NCBI RefSeq assembly: GCF_002812085.1
Contig: NZ_NPDM01000002.1
Coordinates: 696,272 to 760,271, forward strand
Length of the DNA: 64,000 bases
Direction: 5' to 3'
DNA from: Leptospira levettii
GTDB taxonomy: Bacteria; Spirochaetota; Leptospiria; Leptospirales; Leptospiraceae
Translations under genes and position numbers: made by a program
Shown: one piece after another, positions 19,099 through 28,634 of the stretch
Layout of the letters: every line of letters begins with the position of its first letter
Position numbering within the stretch: the stretch's first letter is position 1
The notes under the pieces: model-generated
Seen by the model: the letters and a program-made list of their open reading frames with translations, nothing else
What the model was told of the DNA's origin: nothing
Database searches by the model: none

Positions 19099-20625
19099 TT
19101 ATTCAGCTCTCATTGAAGGTTTTGTATAGGAATACAATCCATGCACACTACCTTGTGCTTGGGCTGATTCTGTCCTACGTTCAAAACGAAGTTGTCCTGC
19201 ACGTAATGCCTTATGAAGGTCAGGAATATTTCGGTATCCCATGTCTTGGAAACTTTGTCTGAGACCTTGAACTAGGTAAGGGATTAGATTTAAAACAGAT
19301 CCTTTGTCCACAACATAACCAGAAACACCTTGTGCGACTTTGATTTTTTGGGATTCAGAGAAATACCGTTTGTCTCCACCTTTGTTCATCGCTTCTAAAC
19401 TTGCCATTCCTCTATATTTCTTTAGACGAATCCCATTCTCATAAAAATACTCACCAGGTGCTTCTTTTGTTCCTGCAAACATAGAACCCATCATACACAT
19501 GGATGCACCAATTGCGAGAGCATTGGCGATATCACCAATGTTTGAAATACCACCATCTGCGATCACAGGAACCCCGTGAGCTTGTGCATACTCTGCAGTT
19601 TTAAATACAGCAGTTGCTTGTGCACGTCCCACTGCCATTGTATCTTGTGTGATACAAATAGAACCAGGTCCCATACCAATGCGAAGACCATCCGCACCAG
19701 CTGCAATGAGGTTTGCCGCTTGTGCTTTTGTGACAACGTTTCCACCAATCACATCAGTATTTGGGAAATTGGATTTAATCCATTGGATCATTTCCATTTG
19801 GTAACTTGAGTTTCCTTGAGCGGAATCTATAATGATTGCATCCACTCCCACTTCTGCAAGAGCTGCCATCCTGTCACGTGACTCTGGTAAGGTGGAAAGT
19901 GCAGCACCCACTCTTAATCTTTTTTGATCGTCTTTTGAGGATTGAGGGAATTCTTTATTTTTTTTCAGGTCACTGCGGCAAATGAGAGCTACAAGTTTCC
20001 CTTGTTTGTCAACAATTGGCAGTTTTCCTTTTTTACTTGTACGAAGGATGTCATTTGCTTCTCGTAAGCTGATTCCCACATTTGCGGTGATGAGCTCCGT
20101 AGTCATCACCTTCCCTAATTTGATGTCGCGATCTCTTTCAAAATCTACATCACGGTTGGTAACAATACCAACTAACTTGGTTCTTGCGGTGCCATCTTCC
20201 GTAATTGGGATTCCACTGAATCCATATTTTTCTTTCACAGCATCTAAATCAGCAAGTGTGTGTTCAGGAGAGAGTAAAATTGGATCTTTGATAAAACCAT
20301 TTTCAAATCGTTTTACCTTACGCACTAACTCCACTTGTTCTTCAATTGTATTATTATAATGAATGATTCCAATTCCACCCATGAGTGCCTGCGCAATTGC
20401 CATTTCTGACTCTGTGACAGTGTCCATAGGAGAACTCATAAGAGGTCTTTTGAGTGTAATATTTTTAGAAAGTTTTGTTTCGAGATCAACATCGCTTGGA
20501 TTGAAGTCTATATACCCAGGTAGTACTAAAAAATCTCGATACGTGAGTCCCATGTTGACCGAGAAGAGCTCTTGTCCACTGACTCCATCGAGAAGCTCAG
20601 ATCCTGGTAGGGGGTGATTTGACAT
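19099..20625 (-). CDS. guaB: Inosine-5'-monophosphate dehydrogenase
   Basis: The 508-aa protein oxidises IMP to XMP with NAD, the committed step of GMP synthesis. The catalytic loop [11 protein letters not shown] carries the active-site Cys near residue 322. Upstream are a tandem CBS regulatory module (about residues 115-235; [34 protein letters not shown]) and the IMP-binding segments [13 protein letters not shown] and [25 protein letters not shown] precedes the ATG. It is the first gene of an operon with the LolA-like gene and rsmE, and is divergent from the PilZ-like gene. Confidence 0.96.
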   Translation of the reverse strand: MSNHPLPGSELLDGVSGQELFSVNMGLTYRDFLVLPGYIDFNPSDVDLETKLSKNITLKRPLMSSPMDTVTESEMAIAQALMGGIGIIHYNNTIEEQVELVRKVKRFENGFIKDPILLSPEHTLADLDAVKEKYGFSGIPITEDGTARTKLVGIVTNRDVDFERDRDIKLGKVMTTELITANVGISLREANDILRTSKKGKLPIVDKQGKLVALICRSDLKKNKEFPQSSKDDQKRLRVGAALSTLPESRDRMAALAEVGVDAIIIDSAQGNSSYQMEMIQWIKSNFPNTDVIGGNVVTKAQAANLIAAGADGLRIGMGPGSICITQDTMAVGRAQATAVFKTAEYAQAHGVPVIADGGISNIGDIANALAIGASMCMMGSMFAGTKEAPGEYFYENGIRLKKYRGMASLEAMNKGGDKRYFSESQKIKVAQGVSGYVVDKGSVLNLIPYLVQGLRQSFQDMGYRNIPDLHKALRAGQLRFERRTESAQAQGSVHGLYSYTKPSMRAE

Positions 20626-20722
20626 AATTATCCTTCCTTTTTCTACTTTAGGTAAGAAAACTCTAAGTGCAAGAGAATTTCAGGAGAAAATTGACCGATA
20701 ATAGTGAGTACCACGACCTTTT

Positions 20723-21880
20723 ATGGAAACAGTAGAAAGAAACAAACGTTCCTTGGATGTTTTTTCCGACACGGAAAAAAAACTGCATGTTTTGACCAAA
20801 TTTCTATTAAATCAGGAATTAAACCTGAAGGACGATATCCATTCGGGAGAAATTTGTTACCTCAAAAAAGTGTCTCAAGACGGGAACAAAGTTCTTGTGA
20901 GCGTAAGGCCAACCATCACCCTTTCTGTGGGTCAAAAAATCACTCTCTACAAAATCCTTGGCCGTTACCTCCACTTAGAATGTACTGTGGAACAAGATAA
21001 AGGTGAATCTCAATACATCCTGCATTTGAACAAAATTGCCATTGCTAAAAAGGATAGAGAAAGTTCGAGGATTCCTGTCCCTCCTGGATCCGCTTGGATT
21101 ACCAATGTGGTGTCCAGTAAGGCAAAAATTGAAACTGATATGTTTCATGTTCCTACGGCAGTGAAAGTCAACTTCCAAGACTATGAAACCAAACTGAAAA
21201 ATTCAGTGGATTTTATCAAAATTTCCACATTTAATTCCCGTGAAGATGGTGAAATCATACGCCTCATCAAAAAAACAAAAAAAGGATTACTTCTCGAAGA
21301 TGTCAACAATCGGGAATGTTATGAAACTTCACCTAACGAAGATTTTATAGTTTTTGCTGACGAAATTGAAGAAGATATCAATAAAGAAATCAACAATCGT
21401 CGTAATTTAAAAATCAAATCGGAACTCATTCTACCGATTTTGTATTTAAACGATGAAGAAGAATCCATTCCCATCGGATACATCCACATGCAAAGTAAAA
21501 CTGAAAACTTTGATCTCTTAAAAGCAATGGAGATGAAAACTTTGTGTTTTGAAATGGTGGATCGAATTCGTCATTCGAATATGATCAAATCAGATGGTAA
21601 GTTTCCAGTGATTGATATTTCAGAAGGTGGATTAAAAGTGATTGTAGACCACCCAGATCTCATCCAAAGCCTTCCCAAACTCACTGGTTTTCAGTTTGAT
21701 ATTTTCTTTAAGATGCAATCCCCTCTCACTGCTTTTGGACAGATCAAAACGATCACTAAAAATGAAGAAGGCCACCTAACAGTGGGTCTTGCAATTGCAG
21801 GGCATTCCTCACGTGCAGGTGAGAAAAAACGATTCTTAGAAAACGTAGAATTTTTCCGAAAACAACTCCAGAAAAACTAA
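20723..21880 (+). CDS. DUF1577/PilZ-like protein (leptospiral family)
   Basis: The 385-aa cytoplasmic protein resembles the leptospiral DUF1577 family. The middle and C-terminal part looks PilZ-like: an N-terminal beta region (GNKVLVSVRPTITLSVGQKITL), then FPVIDISEGGLKVIVDHPD. The last of these is the D/N-x-S-x-x-G core of PilZ domains that contacts cyclic di-GMP; here it is DISEGG. The RxxxR loop that normally precedes it is only loosely represented (VDRIRHSN). I infer cyclic di-GMP signalling at moderate confidence. Nearby genes include EAL (23867-25138) and GGDEF (52979-54085) proteins. Confidence 0.65.
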   Translation: METVERNKRSLDVFSDTEKKLHVLTKFLLNQELNLKDDIHSGEICYLKKVSQDGNKVLVSVRPTITLSVGQKITLYKILGRYLHLECTVEQDKGESQYILHLNKIAIAKKDRESSRIPVPPGSAWITNVVSSKAKIETDMFHVPTAVKVNFQDYETKLKNSVDFIKISTFNSREDGEIIRLIKKTKKGLLLEDVNNRECYETSPNEDFIVFADEIEEDINKEINNRRNLKIKSELILPILYLNDEEESIPIGYIHMQSKTENFDLLKAMEMKTLCFEMVDRIRHSNMIKSDGKFPVIDISEGGLKVIVDHPDLIQSLPKLTGFQFDIFFKMQSPLTAFGQIKTITKNEEGHLTVGLAIAGHSSRAGEKKRFLENVEFFRKQLQKN

Positions 21881-21908
21881 GCACTTGGGATTGCAGAATA
21901 GGATCGGT

Positions 21909-23822
21909 TTATAATTCTCCGTAACCCAATACTTCCATTGACCATTTTTCTTCCCAGTTTCTACTTGTGAACGTGATTGCCTCTGGGTCCAATTGTTTTA
22001 ACAATTCCCAATCTTTCGTTGTGATTGTTTCACCTGAAACCAAATAAAAAAACGAATCTTCAGGATCTAATTTGGAAATGGTTTCCGGATGTATCCTTTC
22101 ATAAACCAAAAAGGATTCTTCTCCAGTGAATGAATCCCTCCAATTCCAGAATGAATCTTTTCCTTCTGGGAACACAAAAACCAATCGGTGTTGTAAATTT
22201 TCACCTCGGTATTCTAAGGTTTTTGCCAAATAGGAATTTCGTTTGGAATGGAGTAAGTTCTCTAAACTTGAGATTTCATTTAGTTTTGGAACTTCTAATA
22301 ACGGGATCACAAAATCGATGGTACAAAATGGTTCTGCTTCTATTTTTTTTTCGATGACATCCATAATTTCCAATCGATCTTTCGAAAGGGAATCGGTATG
22401 GAACCAAACACTTTGGTGCCTTGTCCCACGTTCTATGGTTTCAGAAAAATACGATGTAGATTGTTTTTTGTCTTTTGGATACCAGTCAAATCGATCATTT
22501 TTGTCTGGTGCCACATCACATAAAAATGGCCTCGGAAATTCATCTAACCTTCGTTCCAATAAATCTTCTGCAAAATATACGGAATCACGTAAAGCTTCTG
22601 GGGTAAAGCTTGGTGTTTGGATGATCCGATAAGGAGGTGTTGGCATATAAACGAGGCCTTCTTTAGCTGCATCTTTACGCATACTTGTGCCAGGCAATAC
22701 AGAAAGTGGGAAGGCTTGTACCCATTCACCTAATCCATGTTCCAAGAAAAAATGAATCCCTCTTTCGACATCATCTGGAGTATCACCAGGAAGACCAATG
22801 ATCAAATCAAGTAGTAGATCAATCCCTTCCCCTGCCAACATCTTGGCAACTTCTGCTACTTTATGAGGACTACCAAAACGTTTCACACGTTTTAAAGTTT
22901 CTTCATTCACAGACTGTAACCCAAGTTCAATCCGATTGAACCCAGCTTTTCTTAGTTTGTTGGCAAGTTTTGGAGTCACACCCTCTGATCGAAGTTCTGC
23001 GAACATGGTCATTTGGCCATCAGAATTCACTTCTGCAATTGCATCTAAAAAAGAATCAAAACCTGGTCTATGATTGAATGTTGGATCTAAAAATACAAGT
23101 TCCCGTGCCCCCTTTTCTTTTAAGTTTGATATCAAGTGGATAGTTTCTTTGATATCAAGTGTCCGAAGGTTTTGGGATGATTTTGGATAAAAACAATATG
23201 TACATTGAGACTTACAACCTCTAACGGTTTCTAAGTAAGTAGACCGTTTTGGATTCACTAACAAATGACCAGTTGTATAAGGTGATGGAAAATCCGTTAA
23301 TGGAAAGTTAGCTGGCGATGGAATTCCAAATGGACTTAAAAAACCATCCTTTTTTCGATAGGCAACATTTTCTACATTCTCTAAAGATTCCTTGTTTAAC
23401 AAAGCCTTCATCAAACTTCTAAAATTATGTTCTGCTTCTCCTGAGACTGCAATATCATATCCATCTTCTCCAAGAACATATGGATTGTCTTCGTTGACTT
23501 CTGGTCCACCGATTAGGATCTGAATCTCTGGGTTTCTCTTTTTGACTTCTTTGGCGATATAAAGACTTCGTTCTGTATTCCATAAATACAAAGAGAGTCC
23601 CAAAAAATCAGGACCTTCTTTACAGATTCGATCAATTAAGTCTTTATCCCCCAAAGAGTCTGTGTCTTCAGGCGAAATGACAGAAGGGATTATCCCTTGG
23701 ATAGGATCTTCTTTGGATTCAAGGCAACTCGCCAAACTAGCAGCCGCTAGAGGAACATTTCCTGTAGCCGCAAAATAACTCGGTGGAGGAACGGGTAACT
23801 GCAAAAACTGGATTTTTGCCAT
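21909..23822 (-). CDS. B12-binding-domain radical SAM protein
   Basis: The 637-aa protein has an N-terminal cobalamin-binding-like Rossmann domain (about residues 1-140, with LIGGPEVNEDNPYV). It lacks the DxHxxG cobalamin-ligand motif. The radical SAM core starts around residue 200 with VRGCKSQCTYCFYP, the CxxxCxxC cluster motif, and is followed by LGLQSVNEETLKRVKRFGS and LIIGLPGDTPDDVERG. The C-terminal 170 residues are variable. The substrate is unknown; such proteins often modify lipids, cofactors or natural products. It starts 44 bases after the EAL gene stop on the same strand. Confidence 0.85.
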   Translation of the reverse strand: MAKIQFLQLPVPPPSYFAATGNVPLAAASLASCLESKEDPIQGIIPSVISPEDTDSLGDKDLIDRICKEGPDFLGLSLYLWNTERSLYIAKEVKKRNPEIQILIGGPEVNEDNPYVLGEDGYDIAVSGEAEHNFRSLMKALLNKESLENVENVAYRKKDGFLSPFGIPSPANFPLTDFPSPYTTGHLLVNPKRSTYLETVRGCKSQCTYCFYPKSSQNLRTLDIKETIHLISNLKEKGARELVFLDPTFNHRPGFDSFLDAIAEVNSDGQMTMFAELRSEGVTPKLANKLRKAGFNRIELGLQSVNEETLKRVKRFGSPHKVAEVAKMLAGEGIDLLLDLIIGLPGDTPDDVERGIHFFLEHGLGEWVQAFPLSVLPGTSMRKDAAKEGLVYMPTPPYRIIQTPSFTPEALRDSVYFAEDLLERRLDEFPRPFLCDVAPDKNDRFDWYPKDKKQSTSYFSETIERGTRHQSVWFHTDSLSKDRLEIMDVIEKKIEAEPFCTIDFVIPLLEVPKLNEISSLENLLHSKRNSYLAKTLEYRGENLQHRLVFVFPEGKDSFWNWRDSFTGEESFLVYERIHPETISKLDPEDSFFYLVSGETITTKDWELLKQLDPEAITFTSRNWEEKWSMEVLGYGEL

Positions 23823-23866
23823 ATCTCTAACCAGTTTTCATGTTCCGATTGGTTCGGCAAAAACTT

Positions 23867-25138
23867 TCAGCTGCGAGACACGATTACATCGATAAATAAA
23901 ATCAAATTCTCGGACAAGTTTCTAGCAAATGTCCGTAACATCATCCGTTCCGAAATGTCATGGTACATTTGAGAGAGAGTCCATGCGTCTCGGCTCGTTT
24001 TGGATTTATGTAAATGTTCAAAAAAATAAGGCCGAAACGACCAGTTTTTTCCAAGGATGGAATAATCAGGTTTCATTTCTCCCGTTTCCGACCTTGCATA
24101 ATTGGGAGAAACTTGGAAACCCATATGGTTCGTAATGTACATCCGAAAAAAGTCCCCATCACCAAAGACGGATGTGGAAAAATCCTCTTTCCATTCCCAA
24201 ATCCCATCTTCTTCCCCAAACCCCATCACAATTTCAGAAAGTTTATTTTTCCAAATGGTTTCCCATTCAATTTGATGGTTCATCTCTTTTTGTTTTCTTG
24301 CATGAAAGTATTCCAAAGAAGATTGCATTTCCGATCTGTATTCAAACCGACCAGAAAAATTCATCTCTGGTTTTGCAAAGTAATACCCTTGGATGTACCT
24401 GGCTCCGTAATTCAAAGCATTGTACAATTCATCTTCTGATTCAATTCCCTCAAATAACAGGCTACTACCGAGAGACTCACCTAATTTTGATAAGTTGAGT
24501 AATATCTCTTTAAAATTTCTTGAAAATGTAGATCTGCGTAACATCTGTAAATCCACTTTGATGATCTCAGGGTGAAATAAACCGATTCGATCTAAATTAC
24601 TTGCCTCAGAACCCGCATCATCTACGGCGATGGAAAATCCTTCCTTTCTATACAAATTCAGAACAGGTTTTAAGAGTTCCAAATTATGGGGAAAACGTTC
24701 TTCGGTAATTTCAATCACGATCCTAGAAGGATCAAGTTCCACTTCTCTCACCATTCGAATGGTTTGAGGTAAGGTTGTTTCCAAATTAAGGAGAGCATGG
24801 TACAAAATGTTCGGTGATATGTTTAAAAAGAGTTTGGTTTCCGGAGGTGCTTCTTTTGCAAATTTCTGTAAGGCAGAAAATCGAATTTCTTCATCCACCT
24901 GTTTTTTCAGAAAAAACAATTCATCATAACCCAAGGTATGAGTGAGAAAAAAATCACCTAAACTAAATAAACCTTGGTCTGTGGACAATCGGCCGAGGAG
25001 TTCATAACCATAAATTCCAGTCGATTCAGAGGATAAAATAGGTTGGAAAACGGGTGTGAGTTCTCCACTGGCAAGCCACTCTTTCCACTCGCGAACCAGT
25101 TTATGACTTTCACTTTCTATTTGCATAGAGGGGTACAT
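23867..25138 (-). CDS. Cyclic di-GMP phosphodiesterase (EAL) with YkuI-like C-terminal sensor
   Basis: The start at 25138 (MYPSMQIES) is preceded by CAGGA and gives 423 aa; 25126 and a TTG at 25165 are alternatives. The EAL domain is about residues 20-265. Catalytic landmarks are all present: YELLGR, FLNISPN, VIEITEE, VDDAGS, KVDLQML, FEGIE and IQGYYF. The C-terminal 160 residues (GFQVSPNYA, NWSFRPYFFEHLHK, LFIDVIV) resemble the PAS-like YkuI C-terminal sensor. It probably hydrolyses cyclic di-GMP in response to a bound ligand. Confidence 0.85.
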   Translation of the reverse strand: MYPSMQIESESHKLVREWKEWLASGELTPVFQPILSSESTGIYGYELLGRLSTDQGLFSLGDFFLTHTLGYDELFFLKKQVDEEIRFSALQKFAKEAPPETKLFLNISPNILYHALLNLETTLPQTIRMVREVELDPSRIVIEITEERFPHNLELLKPVLNLYRKEGFSIAVDDAGSEASNLDRIGLFHPEIIKVDLQMLRRSTFSRNFKEILLNLSKLGESLGSSLLFEGIESEDELYNALNYGARYIQGYYFAKPEMNFSGRFEYRSEMQSSLEYFHARKQKEMNHQIEWETIWKNKLSEIVMGFGEEDGIWEWKEDFSTSVFGDGDFFRMYITNHMGFQVSPNYARSETGEMKPDYSILGKNWSFRPYFFEHLHKSKTSRDAWTLSQMYHDISERMMLRTFARNLSENLILFIDVIVSRS

Positions 25139-25269
25139 ACATTCCTGTTGCAAGAACGGTACCAATGAGCAATGTAGTGAAGATTACTGCATCATGCTTG
25201 TTTTTTTAGCATTAGAGAACAAGGATTGTAAAAATCTGTAATTTTTGTAGAAGTTTTTAGCAAAATGGT

Positions 25270-25302
25270 AAAAAAAAAGCCACCCAAGTCTCCTTGAGTG
25301 GC
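25270..25302 (-). terminator. Intrinsic terminator of the small lipoprotein gene
   Basis: A 10-bp stem (GCCACCCAAG with CTTGAGTGGC, one G-U pair on the RNA) and a four-base loop are followed on the minus strand by nine T. It lies 21 bases downstream of the lipoprotein stop. This is a textbook rho-independent terminator. Confidence 0.88.
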
Positions 25303-25322
25303 TTCCGAACAGAAAGTATCAA

Positions 25323-25493
25323 TTACTTGATGTCTCTTGCTCTTGTTTTGAATGAGTCATCCAATTTTGGCTTTTTAGAAGGTTTTGGTTCTTCTACCAC
25401 TGGCTGAGTCGGTTGTTTCACTTCTTCAGAGGCACAGTTGATCATAAATACAGCCAATAAAGCAATGATTAGCATAGACGAAATTTTTTTCAT
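25323..25493 (-). CDS. Small lipoprotein (56 aa)
   Basis: The ATG at 25493 is preceded by AAGGAGC at ideal spacing; the longer upstream frame has no support. The signal MKKISSMLIIALLAVFMINC puts the acylated Cys at residue 20. Only 36 residues of mature protein follow, rich in Pro, Lys and Glu (VVEEPKPSKKPKLDD), so it is probably an extended, basic surface or periplasmic peptide anchored by lipid. A strong terminator follows, so it is a monocistronic unit divergent from tmk. I recognise no family. Confidence 0.82.
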   Translation of the reverse strand: MKKISSMLIIALLAVFMINCASEEVKQPTQPVVEEPKPSKKPKLDDSFKTRARDIK

Positions 25494-25572
25494 GTATTTG
25501 CTCCTTAGACTAAACTGTCGAATTTCGTAAATAAGTCGAGGAAAAAACGATGATTCTGAATATGGAGGAGAT

Positions 25573-26178
25573 ATGACAGTAAAGTCGCAGTTTTTTGTGT
25601 TCGAAGGGATCGATGGTTCAGGGAAAACAACAGTTTCTAAAAGAGTTTCTGAAATTCTAAATGAAAAATTGTTCCCAAATGTCTGGCACAGGGAACCTAC
25701 CGATAGTGTTTTCGGACAAAAAATCCGAGAATTCCTCCAAGGTAAAATCAAACTCAACCAAGAAGAACAGTTAAAACTTTTTTTACAAGATAGAGAACTA
25801 TCAGTTCAGGACATCATCTTACCAACGTTAAAGAATGGTAAGTCAATTGTACAAGACAGATACTATTTTTCAACTGCAGCTTACCAAGGTAGAGACGAAG
25901 AACATGCTGCGGACATTTTGTACATGAATGAAGACAAAGGTTTCCCAGAACCAAACCATGTTTATTTTTTAGACTTATCTCCAGAAGAGGCCTTAGAGAG
26001 AAGGAATACTCGTGGAGGAAAACAAGAAGTGTTTGATGAAAGTTCCGAACAAACGCGTATTTACCAAAACTATCTGGCAATTTTACCTGAATCGACAATT
26101 TTTGTAGATGCTACTGCCGATTTAGATGAGGTTGTTTCCTTTTGTGTTGAGGATATTTTAAAATCACTTTCCGTCTGA
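25573..26178 (+). CDS. tmk: Thymidylate kinase
   Basis: The 201-aa protein phosphorylates dTMP to dTDP. Motifs seen are the P-loop FVFEGIDGSGKTTVSKRV (residues 8-25), the DR(Y/F/H) motif in IVQDRYYFSTAAYQG, and the LID-region segment ALERRNTRGGKQEVFDES. GGAGGAG precedes the ATG. Its last 15 bases overlap the 3' end of the convergent methyltransferase gene. Confidence 0.94.
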   Translation: MTVKSQFFVFEGIDGSGKTTVSKRVSEILNEKLFPNVWHREPTDSVFGQKIREFLQGKIKLNQEEQLKLFLQDRELSVQDIILPTLKNGKSIVQDRYYFSTAAYQGRDEEHAADILYMNEDKGFPEPNHVYFLDLSPEEALERRNTRGGKQEVFDESSEQTRIYQNYLAILPESTIFVDATADLDEVVSFCVEDILKSLSV

Positions 26179-27066
26179 TTTGTCTTTAGTCACACGAAAG
26201 ACCATCATGTCTCCCATTTGGAACCATTTCACAAAACGATCAAAAAATGCCTTTCGCAATCGAAAGAAAACGCTGGCATTTTTTCGGCTTGTGAGTCCAC
26301 TTCCATAGGTAAAGGCTTTGGGAGATTTGTATCCAAGCGAAATGAGTAACTGTTTTAATCCTGAAAAAGAATAATAATATAAATGTTCTGGTACATTTAA
26401 ATACCTCCAATGGATTCCATTCCATTTTGCAAGGAATCCATACCGACAAGTAGACAAAATCAGAATTCCACCAGGTAACAAGTGTTTCATAATTTTTTCT
26501 AACGTTTCTTTTGGTTTGTGTAAATGTTCGATTGTAGCCCAAAGAGTAATGACATCAAATTGGTTTTGGTAACCAAGGTCCCATTCTAAAAAATTTTCTT
26601 GGAAAATCGAAAGTCCAAGAGTTTCCCTAGCATACTTAACAGGACCATCTGCAATTTCAATGCCTTTGGCATCATACCCTCTTTCTTTCATATATGCGAC
26701 GAAGTATCCTGCAGCACAGCCAATGTCCAATGAGGAAAGTTTGGTAATCTCAGATTGTTTGACTTGGATTCGATTTTTCTCCCAATGAAAAAAATCTAAA
26801 TCTTGTAGATTCAGTTGGAAAACACGAGAGATTTCTTTTCGGAGGTCACTGGAATAATAATTATCATACCCACGTTCTGTCCTTTGGGTAAAATAGGAAT
26901 CATCATAGTATTTTTTAACTTCTAACAAACTTGGCTGTGGGTTCACCTGCACAAGGCCACAATGGTCACAACTAACAATCGAAAATGATTCCCCTAACGG
27001 GCTATTTTTCGTATGCAAATGGGAAAAAGAAAGTTTGCCACAGGTATTACAAGGAATGGTTTCCAC
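26164..27066 (-). CDS. Class I SAM-dependent methyltransferase with N-terminal Cys clusters
   Basis: The 300-aa protein starts with two CxxC pairs (CNTCG near residue 6 and CDHCG near residue 34), probably a small zinc-binding unit. The Rossmann methyltransferase fold follows: motif I LDIGCAAGYFVAYM near residue 110, KGIEIADG, FDVITLWATIEHLHKP and LLPGGILILSTCR. Proteins with this layout often methylate sugars or small molecules in envelope polysaccharide pathways, which is inference here. It starts 7 bases after the zinc permease gene, so it is probably cotranscribed with the znu-type genes. Confidence 0.82.
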   Translation of the reverse strand: METIPCNTCGKLSFSHLHTKNSPLGESFSIVSCDHCGLVQVNPQPSLLEVKKYYDDSYFTQRTERGYDNYYSSDLRKEISRVFQLNLQDLDFFHWEKNRIQVKQSEITKLSSLDIGCAAGYFVAYMKERGYDAKGIEIADGPVKYARETLGLSIFQENFLEWDLGYQNQFDVITLWATIEHLHKPKETLEKIMKHLLPGGILILSTCRYGFLAKWNGIHWRYLNVPEHLYYYSFSGLKQLLISLGYKSPKAFTYGSGLTSRKNASVFFRLRKAFFDRFVKWFQMGDMMVFRVTKDKSDGK

Positions 27067-27073
27067 AGATTTC

Positions 27074-27928
27074 CTATCGGCTTTTTTGCGAAAAAAAGGA
27101 AGTGATTAGAAACCGACTTATATGAATAAAAAATGCAAAAAAACAAAGAACAAGGATGATACTGGAGGAAGTGGGAAAATATATCATTTCTCCGTTCCTT
27201 TCCAAACCAATAAGGGATACCATAAATCCTAAATATGTCGAAGTAATTGAAAACAAAACACATACAACAGTTAAAATTTTTAAAGAACGAATGATGGGAA
27301 GTAAAGCAAATACAGGGAGTAAAAGATGAGCAATGCTGTAAAAGGTTCCAAGTAAATTAACCGCAACTGTTAGAGAGGCAGCAAGGATGATATAAAACAA
27401 TAGATCAAACGGAAGTGGGTTCCCTACTTGGATTTTGTATTCGTCTCGATCAAAACTAATAAACAAAAACCTACGAAAAAAACTCAAATATAAGATAAAA
27501 AAGAAAATGGCAACATAAATGCCCCAAGAATCAGCTCTGACTTGTGAAGTTAAAATATCTCCAAAAAAAGCTGCCATTAAATGATTTTGAACGTTTCCAC
27601 CGAGCGCCAACATAAACTGCGATGCTGCCGAAAAGAAAACAAATAAAATACCAAGGATCACTTCTTCCTTCATCCCAGGAAGTTTTCGCACATACAATAA
27701 TGGAAATACTAAGATACAAGAGAATAGGATGGGAAAAATTTCACCAGGCCATTCCATAAATAAAGACAAAGCCACTGAAAACGTAACCGCTTGGGATAGG
27801 GTCACACCAAAAAATGTCATTCCCCTTAAAACTATCAGGATTCCGATGACAGACAATAAGGCACCAACAAGGCTACCTACTAAAATTTGAGGTAAAAATA
27901 AATTCCAACTGGAAAGGAGACTAGTCAT
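27074..27928 (-). CDS. ZnuB-type metal ABC transporter permease
   Basis: The start at 27928 (MTSLLSSWNLFL) overlaps the ATPase gene stop by 8 bases; a longer frame to 28012 is less likely. The 284-aa protein has about eight hydrophobic helices and matches the ABC-3 family, with [35 protein letters not shown] and the conserved NLLGTFYSIAHLLLPVFALL. It forms the membrane channel with the ATPase at 27921-28634 and the binding protein at 28612-29574. Zinc rather than manganese is favoured by the palindromic promoter box and by context. Confidence 0.85.
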   Translation of the reverse strand: MTSLLSSWNLFLPQILVGSLVGALLSVIGILIVLRGMTFFGVTLSQAVTFSVALSLFMEWPGEIFPILFSCILVFPLLYVRKLPGMKEEVILGILFVFFSAASQFMLALGGNVQNHLMAAFFGDILTSQVRADSWGIYVAIFFFILYLSFFRRFLFISFDRDEYKIQVGNPLPFDLLFYIILAASLTVAVNLLGTFYSIAHLLLPVFALLPIIRSLKILTVVCVLFSITSTYLGFMVSLIGLERNGEMIYFPTSSSIILVLCFFAFFIHISRFLITSFFSQKSR

Positions 27929-28634
27929 GGTGGTGGCAATTGGGAGGCCTTTCTCCTTTTGTGATGTTAAATAATTTCCCTTCATCAATTTCCAAAACTT
28001 CATCAAACCCAAATCCCCAATCGTGTTCTAGGCTATGGGTGATGAAAAACAAAGTCCGATTTCCTTGTTTTAAATATTCTGATAAAACGGATTGGAAAAG
28101 TTCCCGAGCGTTATGGTCTAAGGAATCCATTGGCTCATCTAAAAATATCAAATTCGCTTTTGTCAGTAAGGATCGTAAAATCAGTACTTTTTGAAGTTGC
28201 CCACCACTACATAATGAAATTTGTTTATTTAAATAGGAACTAACACCCGTTCTTTCAATGAGTTCCCTATCCTCTTCTGAAAATTTAGATTTAGGCAAAA
28301 AACTAAGTCCAATATTTTTGGGCATGAGTAAAACATCTTCCACTCTAAGAGGGAAATCCAATGCCATCTTTTTCGCTTGAGGAACATAGGAAGTGGTAAT
28401 TGATTTAGAGAAAGTGATGGTTCCCGCAAGTGGAGGGAGTAAGTCAGTGAGTGTTCGGAACAATGTTGTTTTTCCGGCACCATTTCCACCTACGAGGGCA
28501 TATGTTTTATTGGATTCAATGTGTAAGTGAATGTCTGAGACAACAGGAAACTCTTTCCTATAGCCAACAGACAAGTGGTCTGCATGGATAAAGGTGGTTT
28601 GGACCTTAGGATTATTTTGTTTTGTCGCTTGCAT
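27921..28634 (-). CDS. ZnuC-type metal ABC transporter ATPase
   Basis: The 237-aa ATPase has Walker A LVGGNGAGKTTLFRTL (about residue 48), the signature ISLCSGGQLQKVLILRSLL (CSGGQ in place of LSGGQ), Walker B LIFLDEPMDSLD, and the switch His in FFITHSLEHD. The protein ends GERPPNCHHHD, a short Cys/His cluster that could bind metal. Its start overlaps the 3' end of the binding-protein gene by 23 bases, indicating translational coupling. It powers uptake of a divalent metal, most likely zinc. Confidence 0.87.
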   Translation of the reverse strand: MQATKQNNPKVQTTFIHADHLSVGYRKEFPVVSDIHLHIESNKTYALVGGNGAGKTTLFRTLTDLLPPLAGTITFSKSITTSYVPQAKKMALDFPLRVEDVLLMPKNIGLSFLPKSKFSEEDRELIERTGVSSYLNKQISLCSGGQLQKVLILRSLLTKANLIFLDEPMDSLDHNARELFQSVLSEYLKQGNRTLFFITHSLEHDWGFGFDEVLEIDEGKLFNITKGERPPNCHHHD

